This document shows positions 1-7,683 of a stretch of DNA of 19,545 bases, one piece after another (positions within the stretch are counted from its first letter, which is position 1; every line of letters starts with the position of its first letter). Location: assembly GCA_002688965.1 (NCBI GenBank), contig NZEE01000109.1:1-19545 (forward strand). Reading direction: 5' to 3'. Both the position numbers and the translations under genes were made by a program. This stretch comes from an archaeon. Lineage in GTDB: Archaea > Aenigmatarchaeota > Aenigmatarchaeia > GW2011-AR5 > GCA-2688965. The notes beneath the pieces were generated by a model. That model was given only the letters and a program-made list of their open reading frames with translations, searched no databases and had not been told where the DNA came from.

Positions 1-496
1 CAACAACTTGGCTTTGGAATCTCTTTTTGCTAGCATCTCTCACATATCGATCAAAACAAAGTTTTGAAAATGCGTATACGTTTAAAGGTCTTTCACATAA
101 CTCTCGTTTTTCTTCTTTGAACCCATTATTTCCCAAACCGTATACTGCTGCGCTTGATGCATAAATCAACCTAGCAGACACATCAATAGATTTATCAAAA
201 AGTTTCTTGGAAAAAGTAAGATTTTTTTTCATAAGTTCGCATGGATCTGGGTACATAGTATCACTTATCGCGCCATGGTGCAATATGGTGTCTCCTTCCT
301 GAACTAGTTTATCCATATTGGTAAACATTTCTTCAATAGAAACAAAATCATTAAACCTGAGATCGGATACATTTGCAACATTTTCATTAGTAACATCATC
401 CACCAACAAAATATTGCTTAATCCATTATTGTTCAAGCGTGAAACAATATTTGAGCCAATAAAACCTGCAGCCCCTGTAACAATAATTTTAGACAT
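1..496 (-). CDS. hldD: ADP-L-glycero-D-manno-heptose 6-epimerase-like (HldD/RfaD), 3' end cut by window
   Basis: About 165 residues are visible, reading off the left edge. I translated it from the ATG at 496. It opens with the Rossmann NAD(P)-binding motif (TGAAGFIGSNIV, residues 7-18) of extended short-chain dehydrogenases. Further on are the YASSAAVYG strand with the catalytic Ser region and the RPLNVYAFSKLCFD segment with the YxxxK catalytic pair. These match HldD closely by eye (E. coli has GGAGFIGSNIV, YASSAATYG and KPLNVYGYSK), better than GalE. HldD converts ADP-D-glycero-D-manno-heptose to the L,D form, the donor for LPS inner-core heptosyltransferases. The start lies one base upstream of the preceding gene's stop region, so it is the last visible gene of the glycan operon. 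Its position right after two GT9 genes supports the heptose assignment. A related sugar-nucleotide epimerase is the main alternative. Confidence 0.85.
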   Translation of the reverse strand, partial: MSKIIVTGAAGFIGSNIVSRLNNNGLSNILLVDDVTNENVANVSDLRFNDFVSIEEMFTNMDKLVQEGDTILHHGAISDTMYPDPCELMKKNLTFSKKLFDKSIDVSARLIYASSAAVYGLGNNGFKEEKRELCERPLNVYAFSKLCFDRYVRDASKKRFQSQVV

Positions 497-1336
497 CTAA
501 GCTCCTACACAATCAATCACGGCATTTATTATTTCATTATGATCATGCTGCTCCATCTCTTCACTACATTTTTGGCATTTTATTTTCATTCCACAAGGAC
601 CGTGTTTATTGCCAGCCCATATGTTCGTATTTTCGGAATAACTGGTTAAATTAGGATGAATGAATCCGCTATACACAATAACAGCCCGGGTGCCAACAGC
701 ATTAGCCGCATGCATCAGACCTCCCTCAGAGGACACAAATAAATTGGCACCCTCAATAATCGCGGCGGCTTCTCTAAAGCTAGTTTTTCCAGTCATATCA
801 ATAATGCCATCTAAAACCGAATCCTCTGTTTTTCTTCCCACTTGCACAATTTTTATTCCGGTCTTTAAAAGCGTGTCAACAACTAATTGCCATTTTTCAA
901 GAGGATAAACCTTATTAACGCTATACTCATCATTAGACTGTGGTTCTATAACAATATAATTTCCAACGTCTTTTAATAACTCATTTTTAAATTTAAATTC
1001 TTCTTCTTTAAAATAAAGCTCACATTTAAGTTGAGGATCTAAAATACCATAAACTTCACAAATTTGTTCAATGATATGTTTATCATATCTGTGAACTGCC
1101 TTAACAGGTGTGTCTTGTTTACAATAATTTGCCTTACTGTCATTTAGGTACAAGAGAATGTATTTTTCATTCAAATTTGAAAAAGCCTGCCAGATATATG
1201 GATTGTTATCAAATATTTCTGATTTAATTGGCTTAATTAAATTGCTATGACCTTCAAGTGGAAAACACTTCACTCCCGTTCTTGTATACAATTCTCTAGC
1301 AACTGCAGTCCATGTTAAATATCCACCCAGACCCAT
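497..1336 (-). CDS. GT9 family glycosyltransferase (heptosyltransferase-like), copy 2
   Basis: 279 residues. The start ATG overlaps the upstream stop (TAATG) and has a GAGGTG ribosome site. The protein opens with MGLGGYLTWTAVAREL, the GT-B N-terminal glycine loop. It has a mid-protein VIEPQSN strand (like the xxPG/xxPxS strand of ADP-heptose heptosyltransferases) and a C-terminal SSEGGLMHAANAVGTRAV motif (about 203-220), which matches the donor-binding D/E-GGxxHxAxAxGxxxV signature of glycosyltransferase family 9. It ends with a Cys cluster, HGPCGMK followed by CxxC. It is clearly a tandem paralogue of the next gene upstream (1336-2196): same opening, same GGL-H motif, same Cys tail. Sugar specificity cannot be read from sequence, but the adjoining HldD-like gene makes an ADP-heptose donor likely. 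Confidence 0.8.
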   Translation of the reverse strand: MGLGGYLTWTAVARELYTRTGVKCFPLEGHSNLIKPIKSEIFDNNPYIWQAFSNLNEKYILLYLNDSKANYCKQDTPVKAVHRYDKHIIEQICEVYGILDPQLKCELYFKEEEFKFKNELLKDVGNYIVIEPQSNDEYSVNKVYPLEKWQLVVDTLLKTGIKIVQVGRKTEDSVLDGIIDMTGKTSFREAAAIIEGANLFVSSEGGLMHAANAVGTRAVIVYSGFIHPNLTSYSENTNIWAGNKHGPCGMKIKCQKCSEEMEQHDHNEIINAVIDCVGA

Positions 1337-2196
1337 TACACCACCTCAAGGACTTCGCATACTTTATCTACCACTTCTTTGTAGTTGTGTACTTTAGCAT
1401 CTTCAGCGCAGTCTTTACAGTGTGCCTTCATGCCACAGGGCCCATGACGGGCAATGTTGACATAATAATTTGAAGGATACGCAACCATTTTTTCCGTCTG
1501 GTACCCTGTTAATATTACTACACCGGTGGTGCTAGTTGTAGTGCATAAATGGGTTAACCCACCCTCTGAAGCTACTAGACATTTAGCAGCCTCAATAATT
1601 CCGGAGACTACTCTAAAAGTCGTCTTATTTCTATAATCAACTACATTCTTTAGTAAACTTGGAGAAGTGCCTATCTGGACTACTGCCAGACCTGTTTGAT
1701 CGATAATTTCATCGACAATCATTTGCCATTTTTCAAATGGGTACCCGCGATTGAGAGTAAAGTCTAAGTTGGTATGAGGTTCCACACAGATAAAGTACTT
1801 TGGCAGGTTTTCTAAGTGAAACTTTACTTCAGACTTTTCATCATTGTCTAAAAATAGCTCACACCTAAGTTCAGGACTTTCAATTCCGACTGACAGGCAT
1901 ATTGTCTCTATTATATGCTTATCACCCTTGTGAGTTGCTTTGTGAAACTCGTCTTTTTCTACGTAGTTTGCTGTATCTCCATTTAACCTTATTTGAAGAC
2001 CGTGCATCTCACTAAACTCTTGATCAATATATGGGTTGTTTCGAAACATCTCGTCTTTTTTAAGACGTGTCAAAGGTATTTTGTGTCCAGCAGATGACTG
2101 GCCCATGTGTACTTCTATTGGAATAGTCTTTACACCATGCTTTTTGTGTATTTCGCGGGCTGCTGCCGTCCATGTTAGATATCCACCAAGTCCCAT
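1336..2196 (-). CDS. GT9 family glycosyltransferase (heptosyltransferase-like), copy 1
   Basis: 286 residues from the ATG at 2196. An upstream TTG at 2223 would add nine residues. I prefer 2196 because it has an AAGAGG ribosome site nine bases upstream, lies one base past the preceding stop (TAA-T-ATG), and gives the same MGLGGYLTWTA opening as its paralogue. It carries the GT-B/GT9 marks: an N-terminal glycine loop, FICVEPHTN in mid-protein, and ASEGGLTHLCTTTSTTGVV near the C terminus (donor site). The tail has HGPCGMKAHCKDC, the same Cys arrangement as the next gene. In the ASEGG motif the usual xHAAxAxG becomes THLCTTTS, so copy 1 looks more diverged at the donor loop than copy 2, which hints that the two enzymes recognise different acceptors or donors. 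Probable role: adding heptose or a similar sugar to a surface glycan. Confidence 0.78.
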   Translation of the reverse strand: MGLGGYLTWTAAAREIHKKHGVKTIPIEVHMGQSSAGHKIPLTRLKKDEMFRNNPYIDQEFSEMHGLQIRLNGDTANYVEKDEFHKATHKGDKHIIETICLSVGIESPELRCELFLDNDEKSEVKFHLENLPKYFICVEPHTNLDFTLNRGYPFEKWQMIVDEIIDQTGLAVVQIGTSPSLLKNVVDYRNKTTFRVVSGIIEAAKCLVASEGGLTHLCTTTSTTGVVILTGYQTEKMVAYPSNYYVNIARHGPCGMKAHCKDCAEDAKVHNYKEVVDKVCEVLEVV

Positions 2197-2197
2197 A

Positions 2198-3115
2198 TTA
2201 CATAACCTCTTGACACGCACCAATATATTTTTGCGCTATTTTTTTAATATCCAAATATGCATTATCCACCTTAATCTCCGGAAGATCCATGACATTTAAA
2301 TCCAGATCATATGGATTATCATAATCAGTTAATTCATAATTGTATTGTTTCGACTCGGGTATGATTATACCATTTTGTTTCACAATTTCTTTTGTACCAC
2401 CTGAATCAGTACAAATAACAGGACAGTTTTGTGAAAGAGCTTCAATCACAACATTCGGACAATGATCAAGCCATGCAAGATGAATCATCCAATCCGCAGC
2501 AGCATAAAGTTGCAAACACATATCATGAGAAAGTAGTTCCGTATAATAAACATCCGGATCTTGAATTACGTAATCCGGATTAGAACCCATCACAATCAAG
2601 CAAGAGGAAGGATATTGTTTCTTTAACAAAAGAAATAGCTCAGTGTTTTCCTGGAGTCGTTTTTGTCTATGCCAACTAGCTGAACAAACAAAGACTTTAT
2701 CATATTTTTCTCTGAGCTTTTGGATATTGGGATCAGCAATATGTGTCCTACAAAGCTCGATACCGTTATGAATAACTGTTCCTGCCCTAGAACCCCAGTG
2801 AAACTCAGACATCTTTCTATCGAATTCCGATTGCCATATGACATGATCAGCTATATCATATGCATGCTTGATTAAACGATTGTGAGTTTCAAACTGATCA
2901 GGTTTAAACCAAATCCCATCCAATCGTTGAATGAATCGACACCCGCTCCGTGGCACTGTGGCAGGTTCTATGAAGGCGATAAACGTGTCATAAGGATCAT
3001 TATGGCCAACCAGGGAATTTCCCATAGAAGCCAGTTCTTTTGCTAATCTATTGGCGAATGTATTGGGTCCTGTGGACGAAGAAAAATCTACATTTGAAAA
3101 ATGAAATTTCATCAT
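2198..3115 (-). CDS. GT4-like (GT-B) glycosyltransferase
   Basis: 305 residues. The start overlaps the preceding stop by four bases (ATGA); a second ATG follows immediately, so MM or M at 3112 are both possible. GT-B features: an N-terminal loop with TGPNTFANRLAKEL (donor/acceptor cleft); a central CSASWHRQKRLQENTELF strand-helix, like the 'GR...KG...L' linker of GT4 enzymes; and a C-terminal LAWLDHCPNVVIEALSQNCPVICTDSGGTKEIV (about 213-245), which matches the GT4 E-x7-E nucleotide-sugar signature with the final GG-E. No membrane segment is seen, so it probably acts in the cytoplasm or at the inner face of the membrane. Substrate unknown. Part of the overlapping glycan operon. Confidence 0.82.
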   Translation of the reverse strand: MMKFHFSNVDFSSSTGPNTFANRLAKELASMGNSLVGHNDPYDTFIAFIEPATVPRSGCRFIQRLDGIWFKPDQFETHNRLIKHAYDIADHVIWQSEFDRKMSEFHWGSRAGTVIHNGIELCRTHIADPNIQKLREKYDKVFVCSASWHRQKRLQENTELFLLLKKQYPSSCLIVMGSNPDYVIQDPDVYYTELLSHDMCLQLYAAADWMIHLAWLDHCPNVVIEALSQNCPVICTDSGGTKEIVKQNGIIIPESKQYNYELTDYDNPYDLDLNVMDLPEIKVDNAYLDIKKIAQKYIGACQEVM

Positions 3116-4038
3116 GATGACATGCTAATCAATAAATCGTAATATCTTTCGCAACACCGATTGATATCCAAAAAATCATAATCAATTTTTGATGTATAAC
3201 CTGAATAGTTTTTTGATATTTCTTTTATTGCCTCTAAAAATTCATCAAAACTTGTATATTCAATTCCATGATTAATACAGAATTCTTTGATTCCACCGGT
3301 CTCAGAATGATAGATGACCGGTAACCCAACAGCGGCACCTTCAATGTGATGCATTCCGCAAGGCTCCCATCGGCTAGCTGTCACATATATATCGTGTTTC
3401 TGAAGCTCATTAGCCAAAGCTTTTCCATGGAGAGGCTCTATTATCCTGGTTGCCCTGGGCTCATATTCCTTGCAATATCTACCAACATATGTAAACTCAA
3501 AGTTGTCGTGCTCTTGTAAGTACCTATCAATATCAGTATAGAGATCAAATCCCTTCATCCAATTATTGGACCAGTGGTGTGTTACCAACTTAAGTTTTTT
3601 TGCCGGCTTTTTAATAGAAGATGGAACAAAGTGTCTTTTATCACACCCATTATAAATCACGTGACTATTTCCGTTAAATCCCAATTCAGAAAAATAATCA
3701 GATAACCATTGGCTAATAAAAACAACTTCATCCGCCAGCATTGCGCTTTGAACTAGCATCTGATCCATAAACCCAGTATTTTTTCTTTTGTCACACTCAT
3801 TAATCCTGTGCAGAATCTTTGTCTCTGGAAACTGCTGTTTGTAAGCAGCAACATGCTCAATTGAATATCCGATATCTCCCGGACGAGGATCAATCAAAAA
3901 GATTAAATCCAAATCCTTTTCTAGGTGAAATGTAACCTGGTGACCACATTCTTGAAGAAGCTCCACCATCCTACAAATGAATTGATTGCCACCTCCATAC
4001 GGTTCATTCTTTGGAACTCTGTTAAAGAAAATTTTCAT
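3112..4038 (-). CDS. GT4-like (GT-B) glycosyltransferase
   Basis: 308 residues. The N terminus reads MKIFFNRVPKNEPYGGGNQF, a typical GT4 opening with a Gly-rich acceptor loop. The centre has THHWSNNWMKGFDLY (the 'KG' linker strand) and FTYVGRY. The donor site is SRWEPCGMHHIEGAAVGLPV followed by TGGIKEF (about 222-251), the E-x7-E GT4 signature. It is a different subgroup from the next gene downstream, with only the fold motifs shared. The start has no strong ribosome site and lies 22 bases after the methyltransferase stop, one of the few non-overlapping joints in this operon, so it may rely on coupled translation. Acceptor and sugar are unknown. Confidence 0.82.
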   Translation of the reverse strand: MKIFFNRVPKNEPYGGGNQFICRMVELLQECGHQVTFHLEKDLDLIFLIDPRPGDIGYSIEHVAAYKQQFPETKILHRINECDKRKNTGFMDQMLVQSAMLADEVVFISQWLSDYFSELGFNGNSHVIYNGCDKRHFVPSSIKKPAKKLKLVTHHWSNNWMKGFDLYTDIDRYLQEHDNFEFTYVGRYCKEYEPRATRIIEPLHGKALANELQKHDIYVTASRWEPCGMHHIEGAAVGLPVIYHSETGGIKEFCINHGIEYTSFDEFLEAIKEISKNYSGYTSKIDYDFLDINRCCERYYDLLISMSS

Positions 4039-4060
4039 TTTGGTAATTCAACCCAGTTTT

Positions 4061-4882
4061 TTAATCATGATTTTTCTGAAATGTAACGCAATATTGACTA
4101 GAGAAATTTTCTTGATCCCCGGGTAACCATACAGTTTTTATAACCCGTTTCATAGACAAAACATTGAAATTCATTAATCGCAATCTATTAAGCATGTATG
4201 CAGGTTTAATTCTCAAACTATAGCCTTGTTTTTCATACTTGCCTCCAAAATTAAATTCTCCCCCCTCAATCCCTGCTACAGAATATGTGGTAACTGTATC
4301 GACATAATTTTCATTCGGTAATAAAGTAGTATCGTTAATAGCAAAATATATTTTAGCAATGCCTGTATCAGTCATAACACGATATATCTCTTGAAGATAA
4401 TATTCTGCCTCTTTCCACGAATCAAAATGTTGAAAAACAATAAAGCTAAAAACAAAATCCACACTATTACTTTGGATATTATTTAATTCATTCCTATGAA
4501 ATAATTCAACATTGCTAACTCCATTTGCATTTAAAAAATTATTTACACGGTTTTTTTCTGTGTGAATGTCAATTCCGTAAACTTTTTCAAACACTCTGGA
4601 AGCTGGTAATAATAATCTTCCTGCGCCATAACCAATTTCCAAACATGTTTTTGTAGACGAGGATTCTCCAAAATTTTGTTGCTCTATTTGAGTAAATATT
4701 TTATAAAAAAAATCATTAAAACCATGACACAAGATATCTTTTACTGATTTGCCCAATTGAAACCAGCTTTGAAATTCAAATTCATCTTGAAGCATAGCCG
4801 GAACGTTTGTCCAGGTTTCCCGTACAGGGATCATTTCCATACCGTCTACCAGATCAACGTCGAGTTCATTTTTTTCTTTCAT
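4061..4882 (-). CDS. Class I SAM-dependent methyltransferase
   Basis: 273 residues. Motif I is CLEIGYGAGRLLLPA (about 80-94), with the acidic residue after beta-2 in YGIDIH (D105). A motif-IV-like stretch, SVDFVFSFIVFQHF, and a post-motif 'VMTDTGIAKIYFAIN' strand complete a methyltransferase type 11/12 pattern (UbiE/COQ5-like fold). The start overlaps the previous stop as ATGA. Because it is embedded between glycosyltransferases, the likely substrate is a sugar or glycan (O- or N-methylation, or capping of a growing chain), but that is inference from context; nothing in the sequence fixes the acceptor. A protein or nucleic-acid methyltransferase is less likely, given the lack of additional recognition domains. 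Confidence 0.82.
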   Translation of the reverse strand: MKEKNELDVDLVDGMEMIPVRETWTNVPAMLQDEFEFQSWFQLGKSVKDILCHGFNDFFYKIFTQIEQQNFGESSSTKTCLEIGYGAGRLLLPASRVFEKVYGIDIHTEKNRVNNFLNANGVSNVELFHRNELNNIQSNSVDFVFSFIVFQHFDSWKEAEYYLQEIYRVMTDTGIAKIYFAINDTTLLPNENYVDTVTTYSVAGIEGGEFNFGGKYEKQGYSLRIKPAYMLNRLRLMNFNVLSMKRVIKTVWLPGDQENFSSQYCVTFQKNHD

Positions 4883-5601
4883 GTTATAAAACCTCTAGAT
4901 CTCAAATACTCACCTTCATCTCTTTGAAATTTTGCATCATCTGTCTGAAATGTTTGGGGATTTAAATCGATCGTATAATGATATGTTACTGTGGGTTCAT
5001 AGTGCCAATTACCGGCGGCTTGATGCAGCACAGGTAAATAAATTGTTTGATCACCGATTCTCTTGAAATATTCTCCATCTTCACATCGAAAATTCTCATC
5101 TTTTACATTTTCAATAAGCGACTTTCGAAATGTTTTAAGGTGCGAAGAAACCCATGGATACTCATATGGATTTGCATCTTTAGGCAATGGACCGGAAATA
5201 TTGCGTGTGCTAAACGACCATCGGTGTGCCGTCCACAGCGCTCCAACAGTTGTTTGATTATATCTCTCATTAATCATTGTCAATGCATCACAATCACAAA
5301 GCCAATCATCGCCATCTAATCTACAGATGATATCGTTCGAATCACATTCCTTAAGGGCCTCAACTATGTTTCGAATTTCCCAATGTTTTTCTGTGTTAAC
5401 TATTAGGCTAATTCGATCATTACCAAGCCCAAACTGTTTTTTGAAATTCTCAACTACCGCCGGTGTTTCATCAGTGGACAGATCATCTCTGACCAATATT
5501 TTCCAATTGGAATGAGTTTGAAACCAAACAGAAAAAAGACTTCTTGTAATAGTTTGCGCAGCATTGTATGCCGGCATGATAAATACAAATCGATTATTCA
5601 C
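4879..5601 (-). CDS. GT2 family glycosyltransferase (GT-A fold)
   Basis: 240 residues, starting with GTG at 5601. This start is needed to keep the first beta strand (NNRFVFIMPAYN) and overlaps the preceding stop by eight bases. GT-A features: FIMPAYNAAQTITRSLFSV (1-25), RDDLSTDET (acidic residues of the UDP-binding strand, about 38-46), and RLDGDDW (95-100), the metal-binding DxD motif. The C-terminal part has an aromatic-rich GNWHYEPTVTYHY stretch, probably the acceptor side. At 240 residues it is a minimal single-domain GT2. It transfers one sugar, donor unknown. The next gene upstream carries a second GT2-type domain, so two GT-A activities work in the same operon. Confidence 0.85.
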   Translation of the reverse strand: MNNRFVFIMPAYNAAQTITRSLFSVWFQTHSNWKILVRDDLSTDETPAVVENFKKQFGLGNDRISLIVNTEKHWEIRNIVEALKECDSNDIICRLDGDDWLCDCDALTMINERYNQTTVGALWTAHRWSFSTRNISGPLPKDANPYEYPWVSSHLKTFRKSLIENVKDENFRCEDGEYFKRIGDQTIYLPVLHQAAGNWHYEPTVTYHYTIDLNPQTFQTDDAKFQRDEGEYLRSRGFIT

Positions 5602-7519
5602 TTAACAATTCTTTCATAACTTGTGGATGTATGATGTCTAACTCAAGATGCTTTGTTGGCTTGGAAAAATCAACTCTTTCATGGAACACCCATCCTCCCA
5701 TTTTTTCCTTAAGCTCCACAGCCAGATTATCAATATCTTTTTCTGTTACATCTTTCCATGCTTTATTGAAAAACATGTTGTTTTCCGGAGTGTCTTCCTG
5801 AGTAATGTTATATAAACTTTTCCAATGGCTAGACCAATAATCACGATATGTACGAATTTTTCTTCCTAAATCATACCATGAATAATGATAAACTGAAGGG
5901 AGGGTTTCAACATTACGACCAAACCAATCTTGATACATATTAAAAGCTTCTTCATTTCCCATTAACGCATGTACTCTTAGGTTATGGGCTTCATTAGTGT
6001 AGAATGAAGCATGCGCCAGTGATTCTCCGTTTTCAATATCAATATAATCGCAACCATCCGTTCCCATCGACGCATATAAGTTTCCATCATCATCATATTT
6101 TCTAAATTGTGCCGGAATTCCGTGGGTAATATAGTGTTTATTTTTAGTCATTCTCCATTTCCATGGATTAACATCCATTCTTACTTTTTCATTTCCACCC
6201 CAGAATTCAATGACTGGCAAACAAACAATATCAACCTGAGATGGGAATGACTTCATTAAATTTCGAATATTGTCATAATCTTTTTCATGAATAACTTCAT
6301 CAGAATCCTGTTGCCAACAATATTCTCCCTGGCATTTTGAACGTGCATATGCTTTTTGAGTGCCATCAAACACTGCGAACCTTGGGTGATCCCAATTCTT
6401 TTTATTTTGGTATATTTTTAATCTTTCTTCTTTTGCGGACCATCCTTCTAATAATGCCCATGTTCCATCCGAAGAACCGCCATCTGTAACAATTACTTCA
6501 TCACAAAATCCTAACATCGATTGAATGCATGCTTCAAATGGATATTTCTGATCAATGCAATTTAATGTCGTTGTGTAACCAGAAAGAAAAGGTGTCCAAC
6601 TCATTGAATGCTTAATTCCATTCCAGAATTTTTCACGAGCAGCGTACAAATATGCTTCAGTATCGAACATGTCATCAGTATCGAACCATATTTCTTCTGC
6701 ATGTTCAACATAATCATTGATATGAAGTTTGCACCCTAAAAGCTTCGCTTCAATAACCATTCGTGGACATGTGTCTCCGCCCAGAGGAAGATAAACAAAA
6801 CCTTCAGCCTGTGCTAATTTTTCTAGAACAGTTTCATGTGATATATCCCACAACACCTCATAATCATACCCCTGATCTTTGCACCATTGTTCAGCTTGTT
6901 CAGCCCCCTTAATCCATGATGTTGAACCTAAAACAACCCAGTTTTTTCTTTCAACATTTTCATATTTCTCTCTGAGAATTTTTAGCGTTAACCAAAACTG
7001 TTCATCAAAAATTGAGCTTAGCACAACATTGTTTCTTTCTTCTAAAAATGGAAAAAGCGTATGGTATTTTTCCATTTGTCTTTCTGACATCCACCACAAA
7101 GACTTTGCACCATACATTAATGCAGATACCATTTTTCCGTTGATTGTCTCTGCACAGTCACATTCTTCTTTTTCAGCTGATTTATGTTTTTCTGCAGAGC
7201 GCCATTTGCAATATTTGTAATCATATTCTAGAATTGAATATTCTAAATTTCCTACAATGCTAGGAATTAATTCTTGTGGCATTGCAGCAAAGTTTCCAAA
7301 TATCCAATATTTTTCAACTCCTTGCTCTAAAAGTTCCATGGTAAGATCTTTACTGTGGATTTTGCATGTGTTGAAGGGCGAAGCTTTAATAAGGGCTTCA
7401 GTGGTTAATTCAGCTCCGCCTATATAATCTTCAACAAACATGTCGGAAACAAAAACAATTTCGGTATCTTTCGAAATCATTATCGGCATATTTTTCTGAA
7501 ATGGACTATTTGCAAACAT
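5594..7519 (-). CDS. Bifunctional glycosyltransferase: N-terminal GT-B half fused to C-terminal GT2 (GT-A) domain
   Basis: 641 residues, the first gene of the glycan operon, with an AGGAG ribosome site before the ATG at 7519. Residues about 20-300 look like a GT-B glycosyltransferase: FVSDMFVEDYIGGAELTTEAL (acceptor cleft), WVVLGSTSWIKGAEQA (about 194-209), and PLGGDTCPRMVIEAKLLGC (245-263), the donor E-x-E region. Residues about 308-540 form a separate GT2 domain: FLSGYTTTLNCIDQKYPFEACIQSM, CDEVIVTDGGSSDGT (339-353) and the metal motif QQDSDEVI (D405/D407). A Cys/His-containing insert at 100-125 (YCKW...CDCAE) is unexplained. Two transferase activities in one chain suggest consecutive sugar additions. 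The start could also be the ATG 10 or 13 codons in, but the best ribosome site supports 7519. Confidence 0.85.
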   Translation of the reverse strand: MFANSPFQKNMPIMISKDTEIVFVSDMFVEDYIGGAELTTEALIKASPFNTCKIHSKDLTMELLEQGVEKYWIFGNFAAMPQELIPSIVGNLEYSILEYDYKYCKWRSAEKHKSAEKEECDCAETINGKMVSALMYGAKSLWWMSERQMEKYHTLFPFLEERNNVVLSSIFDEQFWLTLKILREKYENVERKNWVVLGSTSWIKGAEQAEQWCKDQGYDYEVLWDISHETVLEKLAQAEGFVYLPLGGDTCPRMVIEAKLLGCKLHINDYVEHAEEIWFDTDDMFDTEAYLYAAREKFWNGIKHSMSWTPFLSGYTTTLNCIDQKYPFEACIQSMLGFCDEVIVTDGGSSDGTWALLEGWSAKEERLKIYQNKKNWDHPRFAVFDGTQKAYARSKCQGEYCWQQDSDEVIHEKDYDNIRNLMKSFPSQVDIVCLPVIEFWGGNEKVRMDVNPWKWRMTKNKHYITHGIPAQFRKYDDDGNLYASMGTDGCDYIDIENGESLAHASFYTNEAHNLRVHALMGNEEAFNMYQDWFGRNVETLPSVYHYSWYDLGRKIRTYRDYWSSHWKSLYNITQEDTPENNMFFNKAWKDVTEKDIDNLAVELKEKMGGWVFHERVDFSKPTKHLELDIIHPQVMKELLSE

Positions 7520-7613
7520 TTAATTTACTCCTAACATCTGATTTAATTTAATCTGATCGATTATTAATGTACACTATACATCTAGATCTAGATCAGATAA
7601 TATTATTTCTAAT

Positions 7614-7677
7614 TTAAAGATCTAGTATTAAAGATCTCTATTAATTTAAATTAATATATTAATTACTTGTTAAAGAT
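7614..7677. repeat. Direct repeats of TTAAAGATCT / TTAAAGAT
   Basis: Copies lie at 7614-7623, 7628-7637 (identical ten-mers) and 7670-7677 (eight bases). The offsets are 14 and 42 bases, both multiples of 14. This regular spacing suggests a binding-site array rather than random AT-rich sequence, but no regulator is identified. Confidence 0.45.
7640..7655. repeat. 16-base perfect palindrome ATTAATTTAAATTAAT
   Basis: The sequence equals its own reverse complement. It lies in the regulatory gap upstream of the glycan operon and immediately follows the second TTAAAGATCT repeat. A dimeric DNA-binding protein site is possible. In DNA this AT-rich a chance palindrome is also possible. Confidence 0.5.
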
Positions 7678-7683
7678 ATACAG

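Larger units (their letters stand above)
7520..7683. promoter_or_regulatory. AT-rich intergenic region with GATC-containing repeats; likely promoter/operator of the glycan operon
   Basis: This is the longest protein-free and RNA-free gap in the window. It lies between the phoH stop (7684) and the glycan operon start (7519). It holds two copies of TTAAAGATCT (7614-7623 and 7628-7637) and a shorter TTAAAGAT (7670-7677), with start-to-start distances of 14 and 42 bases. It also holds an interleaved TCTAGATCTAGATC block near 7580-7594, five GATC sites within about 90 bases, and a perfect 16-base palindrome, ATTAATTTAAATTAAT (7640-7655). On the minus strand TATAGT, about 60 bases upstream of the start, could be a -10 box, but no good -35 is visible. 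No GC-rich terminator hairpin is seen. Regulation of the operon by a repeat-binding protein is inferred. Confidence 0.5.

Noticed and set aside
318..500. Short plus-strand reading frames opposite the glycan operon
   Set aside because: They lie antisense to well-supported genes, lack ribosome sites and show no family resemblance.
2197..2223. TTG start for the first GT9 gene
   Set aside because: The ATG at 2196 has a better ribosome site, tighter coupling to the preceding stop and matches the start of its paralogue.
7520..7683. CRISPR array or attachment site
   Set aside because: The repeats are only 8-10 bases and there are no spacers of regular length, cas genes or integrase.
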